A stretch of 64,000 bases of DNA from Phycisphaerae bacterium (GTDB taxonomy: Bacteria > Planctomycetota > Phycisphaerae > UBA1845): the NCBI GenBank assembly GCA_024102815.1, contig JAGFJJ010000031.1, positions 62,001-126,000 of the forward strand. The letters run 5' to 3'. The position numbers and the translations under genes are program-made. Shown here piece by piece: positions 55,040 through 63,072 of this stretch; positions within the stretch are counted from its first letter, which is position 1, and each line of letters opens with the position of its first letter. The notes beneath the pieces are model-generated. The model ran no database searches, was not told the origin of the DNA, and saw nothing but the letters and a program-made list of their open reading frames with translations.

Positions 55040-55159
55040 GGGTGGCCCACCGCTTCAGCGGTGGGGGAGCGACAAGTAGACTGGGTGGCCCACCGCTTCA
55101 GCGGTGGGGGAGCGACAAGTAGATTGGGTGGCCCGCCGCTTTAGCGGTGGGGGAGCGAC
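55040..55159 (+). repeat. Three tandem 43-bp hairpin repeats between atpD and atpC
   Basis: Copies at 55040-55082, 55083-55125 and a shorter 55126-55159. Each holds the palindrome CCACCGCT-TC-AGCGGTGG (third copy CCGCCGCT-TT-AGCGGTGG), followed by GGGAGCGAC. The first two copies differ only at about one position. Confidence 0.9.
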
Positions 55160-55162
55160 GGC

Positions 55163-55182
55163 AGGGCATGCGGTTTCCATGC
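55163..55182. repeat. REP-like half palindrome
   Basis: GGGCATGCGGTTTCCATGCC, a short relative of the GGCATGCG family, just after the 43-bp repeats. Confidence 0.55.
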
Positions 55183-55243
55183 CTTCACCATTGCAGTTGG
55201 AAAATCGCCCCTCTACCATGATCGGCGAGACCGAAGAGAAGTC

Positions 55244-55648
55244 ATGGCCAAGGACAAGCTATTCTCCTGCAGCGTGATCACTCCGGAACGGATCGTTCTG
55301 GAGTGCGAGGCCAGCTTCGCGGCGTTCACCGCTCATGACGGCGAACTGGGCATCATGCTGCACCGCGCTCCGCTGCTTTGCCGGTTGGGGATTGGCACGA
55401 TCCGCGTGGACACACCTTCCGGCCGGGAGGAATTCTTCATCGACAGCGGCTTTGCCCAGATGCTCGACAACCGCTTGACCGTGCTCACCGAACAAGCCCG
55501 CAAACCATCCGCAATCGATACCGCGGCCGCGCAGCAGGCACTGACCGATGCCAAGGCGTTGGAAGTCACCGACGACGCCTCTTTCGAGGCAAGGCAGCGG
55601 GCTGTGAGACGCGCCAAAGTTCAAATCGCGCTCGCCGGCAAGCGCTGA
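55244..55648 (+). CDS. atpC: ATP synthase subunit epsilon
   Basis: 134 aa. N-terminal beta-sandwich (SCSVITPERIVLECEASFAA, DGELGIMLHRAPLLCRLGIG, FIDSGFAQMLDNRLTVL) and C-terminal helical hairpin. It completes the operon, but is separated from atpD by repeats that could lower its expression relative to beta. Confidence 0.94.
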   Translation: MAKDKLFSCSVITPERIVLECEASFAAFTAHDGELGIMLHRAPLLCRLGIGTIRVDTPSGREEFFIDSGFAQMLDNRLTVLTEQARKPSAIDTAAAQQALTDAKALEVTDDASFEARQRAVRRAKVQIALAGKR

Positions 55649-55795
55649 TCCTCGCATGTTCCGATAACGCGACATTCTTGCCCGCGCGATAGCCTAATTG
55701 CGCCGGGTACTCGTATATAAATATCTTATTTGAAAGACTTTATGGTTTTCTGTGCCAGCGAAGCGCTTGAAAATGAGACATTTCGCGTCAACCGC

Positions 55796-55823
55796 TTGCA
55801 GAATGATAGCATTATGATATATT
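55796..55823 (+). promoter_or_regulatory. Candidate promoter of the SPFH gene
   Basis: TTGCAG, 16-bp spacer, TATATT, inside a strikingly AT-rich stretch (about 55705-55840) that contrasts with flanking DNA. Confidence 0.45.
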
Positions 55824-55851
55824 ATATATATCCCTTAGAAAGGTTGGTGAT

Positions 55852-56730
55852 ATGATGGAGACCCGCGAGTTTGACACTTCGACGTCGAGCGGTTGGGGGA
55901 TGCTTTTCGCGCTCTTCGCGACGGGCATCGGGCTTGGGTTCGTCGGGTACCTCGTGATTTCGGCCGTGATCATCATGGGGATCGTCGCCTGGGGATTGGT
56001 GTCGCTGGTGTGGTTGGTTTTGTGGTTCGGGTTTTTCACGCTGCAGCCGAACGTCTCAGCGGTGCTCATCCTGTTCGGCAAGTACAAGGGGACGGTGCGG
56101 ACGAGCGGGTTTCACTGGGCCAACCCTTTCTTCGAGAAGAAAAAGATATCGCTTCGCGCGCACAACCTCGCGGGCGAGACGCTGAAGGTGAACGACAGTC
56201 GCGGAAACCCCATCGAGATTTCGCTCGTGGTGGTCTGGCGCGTGGTGAACACGGTGAAGGCGGTCTTCGATGTCGAGGACTTCCAGGGCTACGTGCAGGT
56301 CCAGAGCGAGGCGGCCCTTCGGCACCTGGCGATGGCCTACCCCTACGACACGTTCGACGAGGTCGAAAAGCTGACGCTGCGCGGGAGCGTGGACGAGATC
56401 TCGGCCGCGCTGAACAAGGAAGTGCAGGATCGCGTGGCGCGCGCCGGGGTCGATGTCGAGGAAGCCCGGATCAGCCACCTGGCGTACGCTCCGGAGATCG
56501 CCGGGGCCATGCTCCAGCGGCAGCAGGCGGAGGCGATCATCGCGGCGCGGCAGCGCATCGTGGACGGGGCCGTGGGCATGGTGGAGATGGCCCTGGAGAA
56601 GCTGGAAGAGCACAAGACGGTCGATCTCGATCCGGAGCGCCGGGCGGCGATGGTGAGCAATCTGCTGGTGGTGCTGTGCGGAGACAAGGCCGTCCACCCC
56701 GTGGTGAACACGGGCACGCTGTACACCTGA
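55852..56730 (+). CDS. SPFH/Band 7 (stomatin-like) membrane protein
   Basis: 292 aa. Two N-terminal membrane helices ([40 protein letters not shown]) are followed by the SPFH domain: [58 protein letters not shown] and the helical tail with [20 protein letters not shown]. Such proteins scaffold membrane microdomains. It is followed 91 bp later by a ribbon-helix-helix gene, a recurring pairing. Confidence 0.88.
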   Translation: MMETREFDTSTSSGWGMLFALFATGIGLGFVGYLVISAVIIMGIVAWGLVSLVWLVLWFGFFTLQPNVSAVLILFGKYKGTVRTSGFHWANPFFEKKKISLRAHNLAGETLKVNDSRGNPIEISLVVVWRVVNTVKAVFDVEDFQGYVQVQSEAALRHLAMAYPYDTFDEVEKLTLRGSVDEISAALNKEVQDRVARAGVDVEEARISHLAYAPEIAGAMLQRQQAEAIIAARQRIVDGAVGMVEMALEKLEEHKTVDLDPERRAAMVSNLLVVLCGDKAVHPVVNTGTLYT

Positions 56731-56821
56731 TCGCCGCGGGCGATGTGCGGAGCGTCTGGACCGCCGGACGGGCCGGGTGAATGAATGAAACAACGCTATT
56801 CAAGCAGGAAGCGACCACGTC

Positions 56822-57118
56822 ATGGCCGAACGGAAGCCCTTTCTACTTCGCTTGCCGCCGGACCTCCTCGAGGAGTTGGGGCGGTGGGCTAAAGACGACC
56901 TGCGGAGTCTCAGTGCGCAGATTGAGTACGTTCTGCGGGAGGCCGTGCGCTGGCGGATCAGCGATCGGGCGATGCGCAGGAAAGAGGCGGCGGCGCGACA
57001 AGCGTCGGCGAACACGGGATTTGGAAGGGCGCATGGGTCGGAGCGGCCGGGAGCGCCGGAAACGGGGCGGGAGGTTCCGCACAAGCCGGACGCGGAAACA
57101 CGTGAAGGAGGGGAATGA
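56822..57118 (+). CDS. Arc-like ribbon-helix-helix DNA-binding protein
   Basis: 98 aa. The N-terminal RHH is clear: FLLRLPPDLLEELGRWAKDD (strand and helix A) and LRSLSAQIEYVLREAVRWRI (helix B). The C-terminal ~50 residues are low-complexity, charged and probably disordered. RHH proteins of this type bind operators as dimers; a role in controlling the SPFH operon is inferred from adjacency. Its stop is directly followed by the octamer repeat. Confidence 0.8.
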   Translation: MAERKPFLLRLPPDLLEELGRWAKDDLRSLSAQIEYVLREAVRWRISDRAMRRKEAAARQASANTGFGRAHGSERPGAPETGREVPHKPDAETREGGE

Positions 57119-57182
57119 GGAGGGAAGAAGGCACGGAGGCACGAAGGCACGAAGGGAGAAGAAAAACAGGAAGAGGCAGGTC
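57119..57182 (+). repeat. Octamer repeat after the RHH gene
   Basis: GGCACGGA/GGCACGAA-type octamers starting ~10 bases after the stop, then GGGAGAAG and a degenerate remainder; the heptamer part is lost (GGAAGAGGCAGG only). Confidence 0.8.
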
Positions 57183-57233
57183 ACGGGAGGCTACGCTTGC
57201 ACCTCGCCTCGGACCGGGTCCTTGGAAAAGCTC

Positions 57234-57785
57234 TCACGGCGTTTCAGCGTCCGGTTCGCGGGCAAGCCCGAACACGAAGATGGTGATCGCAAACACCTGC
57301 GAGTGAGAAAGACGCGGTCGATCGCAATCGAGTAACACGAATTCAAGTTCGTCCCAGCGTACGACCTGCTCCTTGGTCACCCCAATCTGGGATGGAATCG
57401 TGCAGAACGGCCGGGGGTGCCGGTTTATGCGCAGGTTACCAGAAAGCTCCAGAAACCACTGAGCGTCTTCATCGGTCAGTACGCGCGGAGCCAGTTCGGT
57501 GAGCGGAGTTTGTTCGTCTGGTAGAAGGGTCAGCCGCAGGGAATAATCGCCCGTTGGCTCTCGCGTAATCGTCGCCCTGCAGACTATAGGGAATGCACAC
57601 TGTGAGTCGGACGGGCAGCCTCCTTCTTCGCAGGAATCGCCCTCAAAGCGATATTCGAACTCTTCGAAGTCCGACGCATCGACGGTTTCGGGATAGGTGG
57701 CGTAGAGACAACCGGTGCTGGAGAAGGCAGTAGAAGCCAAGAATAAGATGCTCGCTATTCTCAAGGAGGGATGAAGCGTTTTCAT
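57234..57785 (-). CDS. Hypothetical lipoprotein
   Basis: 183 aa. Signal with lipobox FSSTGC at residues ~20-26 (ILFLASTAFSSTGCLYATYP). The mature part has a Cys-rich loop (DSCEEGGCPSDSQCAFPIVC), then a mostly beta region (YSLRLTLLPDEQTPL, DAQWFLELSGNLRINRHPRP) and ends near a hydrophobic FAITIFVFGL. Not recognised. Convergent with the RHH gene. Confidence 0.7.
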   Translation of the reverse strand: MKTLHPSLRIASILFLASTAFSSTGCLYATYPETVDASDFEEFEYRFEGDSCEEGGCPSDSQCAFPIVCRATITREPTGDYSLRLTLLPDEQTPLTELAPRVLTDEDAQWFLELSGNLRINRHPRPFCTIPSQIGVTKEQVVRWDELEFVLLDCDRPRLSHSQVFAITIFVFGLAREPDAETP

Positions 57786-57885
57786 GTGACGAGCCTTTCA
57801 GTGTGTTCCTCGCCTGAATATCAGCTGGCGGCTGGAACCAGTCAATTGGCGCATCGAGATGCATTCCGCGCGGCCTGAGGCAAAC

Positions 57886-57937
57886 GCATGGCGGCGCCCA
57901 GTTCCGGCTTCGCCGGACGGGCTTGGCCATGCCACCC
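57886..57937. repeat. Dispersed GGTGGCATGGCC-type repeat (inverted)
   Basis: GCATGGCGGCGCCC, TTCCGGCTTCGCCGGA and CTTGGCCATGCCACCC in order; inverse of the copy at 10772-10814. Part of a 405-bp gap (57786-58190) that also holds GCATCGAGATGCA motifs at ~57851 and ~57997 but no gene. Confidence 0.6.
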
Positions 57938-58030
57938 GGACCGGCATCTTTGGGGGATCAAGATGCGGCGTGCCCGTCGCGGTAATCCCTTTGGTACATC
58001 GAGATGCACCCTACCTGTCGAACGCTTCAG

Positions 58031-58069
58031 AAAAAGAACCCGGCCGACGCGGATGACGCCGACCGGGCT
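58031..58069 (-). terminator. Intrinsic terminator of the subtilase gene
   Basis: On the minus strand: a 13-bp stem (AGCCCGGTCGGCG pairing with CGTCGGCCGGGTT, using G-T pairs), 7-nt loop, then TTTTT. The wobble pairs work only on the minus strand, which fixes its direction. Confidence 0.75.
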
Positions 58070-58137
58070 CCAGTTTTTCAACCGTAACGGCCGCGAGAAC
58101 GCAGTACAAGTGAGGCGGAACGCTACGGCTCCGTGAG

Positions 58138-58226
58138 GGTTTATTCGTCCACAAGCAACGCGGCGATGTTCTCCGATCTGCTAAGAGGGTCTATTCCTCC
58201 AAATGCAACGCGGCGATGTTCTCCGA
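58138..58226 (-). repeat. 50-bp tandem duplication of the subtilase 3' end
   Basis: 58138-58176 repeats 58188-58226, sharing an identical 22-bp core. The downstream copy still encodes SENIAALLVDE-stop against SENIAALHLEE-stop in the gene. Confidence 0.8.
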
Positions 58227-60749
58227 CGTGCTGATGCCCAGCGACGCGAGGCTCAGGTACAGGCTGTAGGTACCCGAGGTCGTCGAGCCGAGTGAATTCG
58301 GCGTGAATTCGACCACGTCCAGGCCGGTTCCGGTCAAGCCCGTGACCGAGAAGCTTCCCACGGTCGAGAGAAGCAGCGTGCCCGAGGAAGTCAGCTCCGC
58401 CGCGTCAACGTCCTCGCTGCTGGAGTTGGACAGGCCTACGTCGCTGCCGTCGAAGTACAGGGCGAACGTTCCGGCCGTGTTGCTTCCCAAGCTCGTGGCA
58501 TTGAACACGAACAGATCCTCGTCGACGCCCGATGCGCCGTTGGCCGAGAAATTGCCGATGACGGAGATGAAGAGGCGGCCATCCGCCGCGATGCCGATGG
58601 CGTCGATGTCCTCGTCGTTGACGGTCAGGCCGACGTCACTGCCGTCGAAGTACATGGAGAACGAGCCGGCGGTCGTGGCGCCGAGCGAGGTCGGCACGAA
58701 GCGCACGATGTCGGAATCATCCATGGCGACACCGCCGACCGTGCCGGCGGCCGTGAAGGTGAGCAGCAGGCTGCCGTCGGCGAGCTTGGTCATGCCGTTG
58801 ATGGCGAAGCTGCCGAGTCCTACGTCGCTGCCGTCGAAGACCCAGGACCAAGTTCCGGCGCCCACGTCATAGGCGACGATGTCCTCGTTCTGGACGGTGC
58901 CCAGGCCGGGGACGGTTGCGGCTGTGGTGAAGACGACCCAGAGCTGCTCGTTGGACGGTTGCTGGCAGAGGTTGTTATTCTCGTCGCAGGGGCCTCCGGC
59001 GCAGGGGTCGGTGCCCGCCTGGCAGCCGAGGGTGACGTTGCAGGTCTCGGCGCCGTTGCAGAACTGGCCGTCGTCGCAGGCGGCGTTGCTGGGGACATGG
59101 TTGCAGGAATCGGTGGACTCGTTGCAGGAGTCGGTCGTGCAGGCGACGCCGTCATTGCAGTTCGGGGCGGTGCCGGACTGGCAGGTTCCGCCGACGCAGG
59201 TCTCGGCGCCGTTGCACCACAGGCCGTCGTCACACTCGGGGTTGGTGGTGCAGCCCACTCCGCCGACGAGGTTGAGGGAGTTGATGACGTCGATGCGGCC
59301 GTAGCCGTACGCGCGGTCGAATCCCGGCGTGCCCTTGTCGATGGCGCCGTCGCGGATGATCTGGCGAACCTCGGCCGGGGTGAGAGTCGGGTCGGCGTCG
59401 AGGATCAGGGCGGCGAGTCCGGCGACATGGGGACTGGCCATGCTCGTGCCCGACTGGCCGACGATCGATCCGCCGCCGGCGGCGTTGCTGGCGGAGTAGA
59501 TGATGGAGCCGGGCGCGGCCACGTCGAGGTAGTCGCTTTCGTTGCTGAAGCAGACGATCTGGTCCTCCACGGGCCGGATGTCCGTGCAGACGCCCCAACT
59601 GAAGGTCGAGGTGGAGATTTCGCAGTTGGGGTAGTCGTCGTTGTAGGTGGCGCCGACGGCGATAACATTCACGCCGCAAGCGGGCGAAGACAGAGCGTTG
59701 GCGTAGTTTTCGTTTCCTGATGCCGCGACGACAACGACGCCGTTGGCGACGGCGTTGTTGGCCGCGACGGCCCAACTGTGCGTGCAGGGTCCTGAGTATT
59801 GGCCGATGCCGATGCTCATGTTCATGACGTCGCAGCGGCCGCCGTTGGCGGTCTGGTCGGCACCGTAGTTGATGCCGGCGATGATGTCGCTGTCGAATCC
59901 GCCGCCGGAGCTGTTGAGCACCTTGATGCCGATGAGGGTGGCCGCGGGAGCGACGCCCTGGAACGGTTGCGGTCCGACGCAGCCGAAGTCGACGCTGAGC
60001 CCGGTCCCACCGACGGCGATGCCGGAGACGTGGGAGCCGTGGCCGTTGTCATCTTCGGGGTTGTTGTCGTCGTTGTAGAAGTCGCGTCCGGCGGCGGTGT
60101 CGATGCGCGAGCTGTACATCAGGTGATCGGAGTCGATGCCGGTGTCGACGACGCAGACGCGGATGCCGCTGCCGTTGGCGGAGAGCCCGGCGCCGGTGAT
60201 CTGACTTTGCAGGCCGCGAATGAGCGGCGTGCTCTTGTGGAGGCGCAGGAGGTCGGGATAGTACTGGTCTTCCTCGACGGAGACGACGCCGGGCGTCTTG
60301 CGGAGCTCTTCGACGGCGGCGTCAGTGAGTCCTCGCAGGTTGTAGACCCCGGGAAGCGCTGCATCGTAGCTGTACTTGAGGATGCCGCCTTGTCGGGCGG
60401 CGAAGGCGGCAAGATCGGGTCGATCCGTCCGGCCGGGTTTTTGCGAGACGCCGGTAGTAACAATGACACTGTGGAGGCCCGGCCCACCGGCGTGCTCCGC
60501 TTTCAGTGCGGCGATATCCAGCGGTGCCTCCGGCACCTCGGACAGGACGGGCTCATCGGGGAGGGCAGGGACCCCTTGCGGGGCCGCGGCATCCTCCTTC
60601 ATCAGCGTCTCGGCGACGGTAGCGTAGGACGCGGTGTCTGCCGAAGGCGCGGGGCCTTCGGCGAGGGCGACTCCCCAGCCCAGAACCAGGGCCGGCAGGA
60701 TTCCAAAGGCGCAGACCTTCCCCACAATGCCCTTAGACGAGGTGGACAT
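58191..60749 (-). CDS. Secreted S8 family serine peptidase (subtilase) with Cys-rich and DGSDVGL repeats
   Basis: 852 aa. Signal peptide to ~residue 30, propeptide-like region (to ~180), then the subtilisin domain with Asp202 (VVDTGID), His237 (NGHGSHVSG), Asn346 (AASGNE) and Ser436 (GTSMASPHVAG). A Cys-rich segment (~515-610) contains repeated CNGAETC and CNDGVACTTDSC units. The C-terminal ~240 residues hold repeats with FDGSDVGL (three copies), likely propeller-like blades. ATG 60749 has AGGAG upstream. It probably degrades external protein; the repeats may anchor or bind. Own terminator at 58031-58069. Confidence 0.9.
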   Translation of the reverse strand: MSTSSKGIVGKVCAFGILPALVLGWGVALAEGPAPSADTASYATVAETLMKEDAAAPQGVPALPDEPVLSEVPEAPLDIAALKAEHAGGPGLHSVIVTTGVSQKPGRTDRPDLAAFAARQGGILKYSYDAALPGVYNLRGLTDAAVEELRKTPGVVSVEEDQYYPDLLRLHKSTPLIRGLQSQITGAGLSANGSGIRVCVVDTGIDSDHLMYSSRIDTAAGRDFYNDDNNPEDDNGHGSHVSGIAVGGTGLSVDFGCVGPQPFQGVAPAATLIGIKVLNSSGGGFDSDIIAGINYGADQTANGGRCDVMNMSIGIGQYSGPCTHSWAVAANNAVANGVVVVAASGNENYANALSSPACGVNVIAVGATYNDDYPNCEISTSTFSWGVCTDIRPVEDQIVCFSNESDYLDVAAPGSIIYSASNAAGGGSIVGQSGTSMASPHVAGLAALILDADPTLTPAEVRQIIRDGAIDKGTPGFDRAYGYGRIDVINSLNLVGGVGCTTNPECDDGLWCNGAETCVGGTCQSGTAPNCNDGVACTTDSCNESTDSCNHVPSNAACDDGQFCNGAETCNVTLGCQAGTDPCAGGPCDENNNLCQQPSNEQLWVVFTTAATVPGLGTVQNEDIVAYDVGAGTWSWVFDGSDVGLGSFAINGMTKLADGSLLLTFTAAGTVGGVAMDDSDIVRFVPTSLGATTAGSFSMYFDGSDVGLTVNDEDIDAIGIAADGRLFISVIGNFSANGASGVDEDLFVFNATSLGSNTAGTFALYFDGSDVGLSNSSSEDVDAAELTSSGTLLLSTVGSFSVTGLTGTGLDVVEFTPNSLGSTTSGTYSLYLSLASLGISTSENIAALHLEE

Positions 60750-61227
60750 AGACGGAACTCCTGGGGATTTCACGTACGGCAGGGCGCCGCGGGACGCCGC
60801 GGGAACAGACCATCGCCACGCCGCGGAACATCCCCTCGACCGGGAAATGACCGCGTAAACGCGGCGGTCGTACATCGAGTTGTGGTTCGACGAGACCGAC
60901 GCAGTCGATCGGCGCCGCGATCCGCCGAACCCGCTTGCGGAAGTGAAGGGTCGCTTGCGGGTTTGGATCAGAGCTGGGCCCGTAGACCGAGCTGAAATCT
61001 AGCGATCGCCGACGGGCGTGGCAAGTAGAAAGTTCGGAATCCGTGCGCCGTGCTGGTCGGTATCGCGGGGTCGCGGGACCGGCGCGGCGGTTGGTCCGAC
61101 TCCGCCGCAGGTTTATACTCCTGCATACGGGATTCATGTTTTTCAAAGCCGCCCGAACGGAGCGCTCGACCACCGGAGCCGAAGGGTGCGGCAGATGCGG
61201 GGACGGTGGGAACCGGGAGAGAACGTC
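60750..61227. other. Divergent intergenic region subtilase / hppD
   Basis: 478 bp without a supported gene; carries the hppD promoter candidate at 61091-61119. An in-frame extension of hppD to 61018 has no family likeness. Confidence 0.5.
61091..61119 (+). promoter_or_regulatory. Candidate promoter of hppD
   Basis: TTGGTC, 17-bp spacer, TATACT, about 110 bp before the hppD start. Confidence 0.5.
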
Positions 61228-62316
61228 TTGACTGATTTCCTTCCCATCAAGGGTTACGACCACATCGAGTTTTACGTCGGGAATGCCAAGCAAGCCGCCC
61301 ATTTCTATGACAAGACGTTCGGTTTCCGGCCCATTGCCAAGCGGGGGCTGGAGACGGGCAGCCGGGACAAGGCGAGCTACGTCATGGAGCAGGGCAAGAT
61401 CCGCTTCGTGTTCTCCAGCTCGTACGGACCGGACCACGAGATCAGCCGGCACTGCGCCTTGCATGGCGATGGGGTGAAGGCGATTGCCCTGGAGGTCGGC
61501 GACGTGGAGGCCGCGCTGCGCGAGACGAAGGCCCGGGGAGCGACGGTGCTCACGCCGGCCAAGGCTTTGGAGGACGAGCACGGCACGTATGTATACGGGG
61601 AGATCAAGTATGCGGGAGATACGATCTTCCGGTTCGTGAACCGCGGGAACTACCGCGGGGCGTTCGCGCCGGGGTTCCGGGCGATCGAGGCTTTCGGATC
61701 GCCGGCGGTGGGGCTGGCGGCGGTGGATCACATCGTGACCAACGTCCATCTCGGGGAGATGAATTACTGGGCGCGGTGGTACGAGGAAGTGCTCGGTTTC
61801 CGCAACCTGCTGGCGTTCACCGACAAGGACATCAGCACGGAGTACAGTGCGCTGATGAGCAAGGTGATGGAAAACGGCTCGGGCAAGTGCAAGTTCCCCA
61901 TCAATGAGCCGGCCGAGGGGAAGAAGAAGAGCCAGATCGAGGAGTTCCTCGACTACTACTATGGGCCCGGCGTGCAGCACGTGGCCATGAACACGGGCGA
62001 CATCTACGAGACGGTGAACGAATTGCGCCGCCGGGACATCGATTTCCTCCGCGTGCCGGATACCTACTACGACTACATGCAGGAGCGCGTCGGGGACGTC
62101 GGCGAGGACTGGAAGAAGCTCCGCGAGCTGGGCATCCTGATCGACAAGGACGAGGACGGCTACCTGCTGCAGATCTTCACGGCACCGGTGCAGGACCGGC
62201 CGACGCTGTTCTTCGAGGTGATCGAGCGGCACGGTAGCCGGGGGTTCGGCATCGGCAACTTCAAGGCCCTGTTCATCAGCATTGAGCGGGAGCAGGAGTT
62301 GCGGGGGAATCTGTAG
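61228..62316 (+). CDS. hppD: 4-hydroxyphenylpyruvate dioxygenase
   Basis: 362 aa, converting 4-hydroxyphenylpyruvate to homogentisate in tyrosine breakdown. Fe(II) ligands fit His168 (AAVDHIV), His251 (GVQHVAM) and Glu330 (TLFFEVIERHG), and the C-terminal gate region GFGIGNFKALF is present. TTG 61228 is chosen: GGGAGAG lies upstream and the protein then begins as family members do (TDFLPIKGYDHIEFYVGN). ATG 61195 is the alternative. The gene should be followed directly by hmgA; a toxin-antitoxin pair intervenes. Confidence 0.93.
   Translation: MTDFLPIKGYDHIEFYVGNAKQAAHFYDKTFGFRPIAKRGLETGSRDKASYVMEQGKIRFVFSSSYGPDHEISRHCALHGDGVKAIALEVGDVEAALRETKARGATVLTPAKALEDEHGTYVYGEIKYAGDTIFRFVNRGNYRGAFAPGFRAIEAFGSPAVGLAAVDHIVTNVHLGEMNYWARWYEEVLGFRNLLAFTDKDISTEYSALMSKVMENGSGKCKFPINEPAEGKKKSQIEEFLDYYYGPGVQHVAMNTGDIYETVNELRRRDIDFLRVPDTYYDYMQERVGDVGEDWKKLRELGILIDKDEDGYLLQIFTAPVQDRPTLFFEVIERHGSRGFGIGNFKALFISIEREQELRGNL
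62261..62299 (+). repeat. hppD 3'-end segment, left copy of a direct repeat
   Basis: The hppD codons for KALFISIEREQEL. A near copy recurs at 63032-63067 immediately before hmgA, 771 bp away. Confidence 0.85.
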
Positions 62317-62333
62317 TCGGCGAAGGGGCGCAA

Positions 62334-62642
62334 ATGATCGAGCTGATAGAAAAGCATCGTGCGCGTCTTGACGAGCTGTGCCGCGCGTTCGACGTACACC
62401 GGCTATACTTGATCGGCTCCGCGCTCCGAGGGGATTTCGACCCACAGCGGAGCGACCTCGATTTCGTCGTTGAGTTTAACCATTTCACCGTGCATGAGGC
62501 CGCGGATCGATTTTTCGGTTTGTTGGTTGATCTGGAGGAGCTCTTCGGGCGAAAGATTGACCTCATTTCCTATCGCGCGATCCGCAATCCCGTCTTCAAG
62601 CGGATCGTCGATGAGCGTCGGATGATGTTGTATGCCGCCTGA
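62334..62642 (+). CDS. mntA: MntA-type nucleotidyltransferase antitoxin
   Basis: 102 aa minimal nucleotidyltransferase. Active-site pattern GSALRGDFDPQRSDLDFVVE (GSx10D-x-D type) with a third acidic residue expected in KIDLISY. In MntA/HepT systems this protein AMPylates and silences the HepT RNase. The next gene begins inside its last codons (11-nt overlap). It starts 17 nt after the hppD stop. Lower GC than its neighbours. Confidence 0.88.
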   Translation: MIELIEKHRARLDELCRAFDVHRLYLIGSALRGDFDPQRSDLDFVVEFNHFTVHEAADRFFGLLVDLEELFGRKIDLISYRAIRNPVFKRIVDERRMMLYAA

Positions 62643-62970
62643 AACGACTAAGTTGCTGTTGGATATGGCGGCGGCTGCCGACCGGATCACCCGATTCACC
62701 GCGGGCAAGGCGTTTGAGGACTTCGCGGGAGATGAACTATTGCGCTCAGCCGTCGAGCGCCAATGCGGCATTATCGGCGAGGCCATGGTTCGACTGATTC
62801 AATGCGACTCGACGGCAGCGGAGAGCCTTACCGACTACCGCAAGATTGCAGGATTTCGACACGTGCTCGTACATGGATACGACGCGATCGATGATGAGGT
62901 GACCTGGAGCATTGTAACGGAGAAGCTTCCCGTCCTGCGCTCGGAATTGGAGAAGCTGCTTGCCGGATAA
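62632..62970 (+). CDS. hepT: HepT-like ribonuclease toxin
   Basis: 112 aa helical HEPN-type (DUF86) toxin. The catalytic RX4HXY motif is RHVLVHGY. An ERQCGIIGEAMVRLIQ helix is typical of the family. HepT proteins cleave RNA and are modified by the adjacent MntA. Overlapping start with mntA fits a co-expressed pair. Confidence 0.88.
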   Translation: MPPETTKLLLDMAAAADRITRFTAGKAFEDFAGDELLRSAVERQCGIIGEAMVRLIQCDSTAAESLTDYRKIAGFRHVLVHGYDAIDDEVTWSIVTEKLPVLRSELEKLLAG

Positions 62971-63031
62971 GGTCGCGGTGACGCCTGAGGGTTGGCTGCC
63001 GCGGCTGCCAGACAAATTGACATCTGAAGTC

Positions 63032-63067
63032 TCAAGGCCTTCATCAGCATCGCGCGGGAGCAGGAGC
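63032..63067 (+). repeat. Remnant of the hppD 3' end in front of hmgA
   Basis: Matches 62261-62299 in about 32 of 36 aligned positions with one three-base deletion. It no longer belongs to a gene but supplies the CAGGAG ribosome site of hmgA. Confidence 0.85.
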
Positions 63068-63072
63068 TTATC

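Noticed and set aside
59799..60995. Plus-strand frame of 398 codons opposite the subtilase
   Set aside because: Shadow of the subtilase catalytic domain; the minus strand has signal peptide, catalytic triad and ribosome site.
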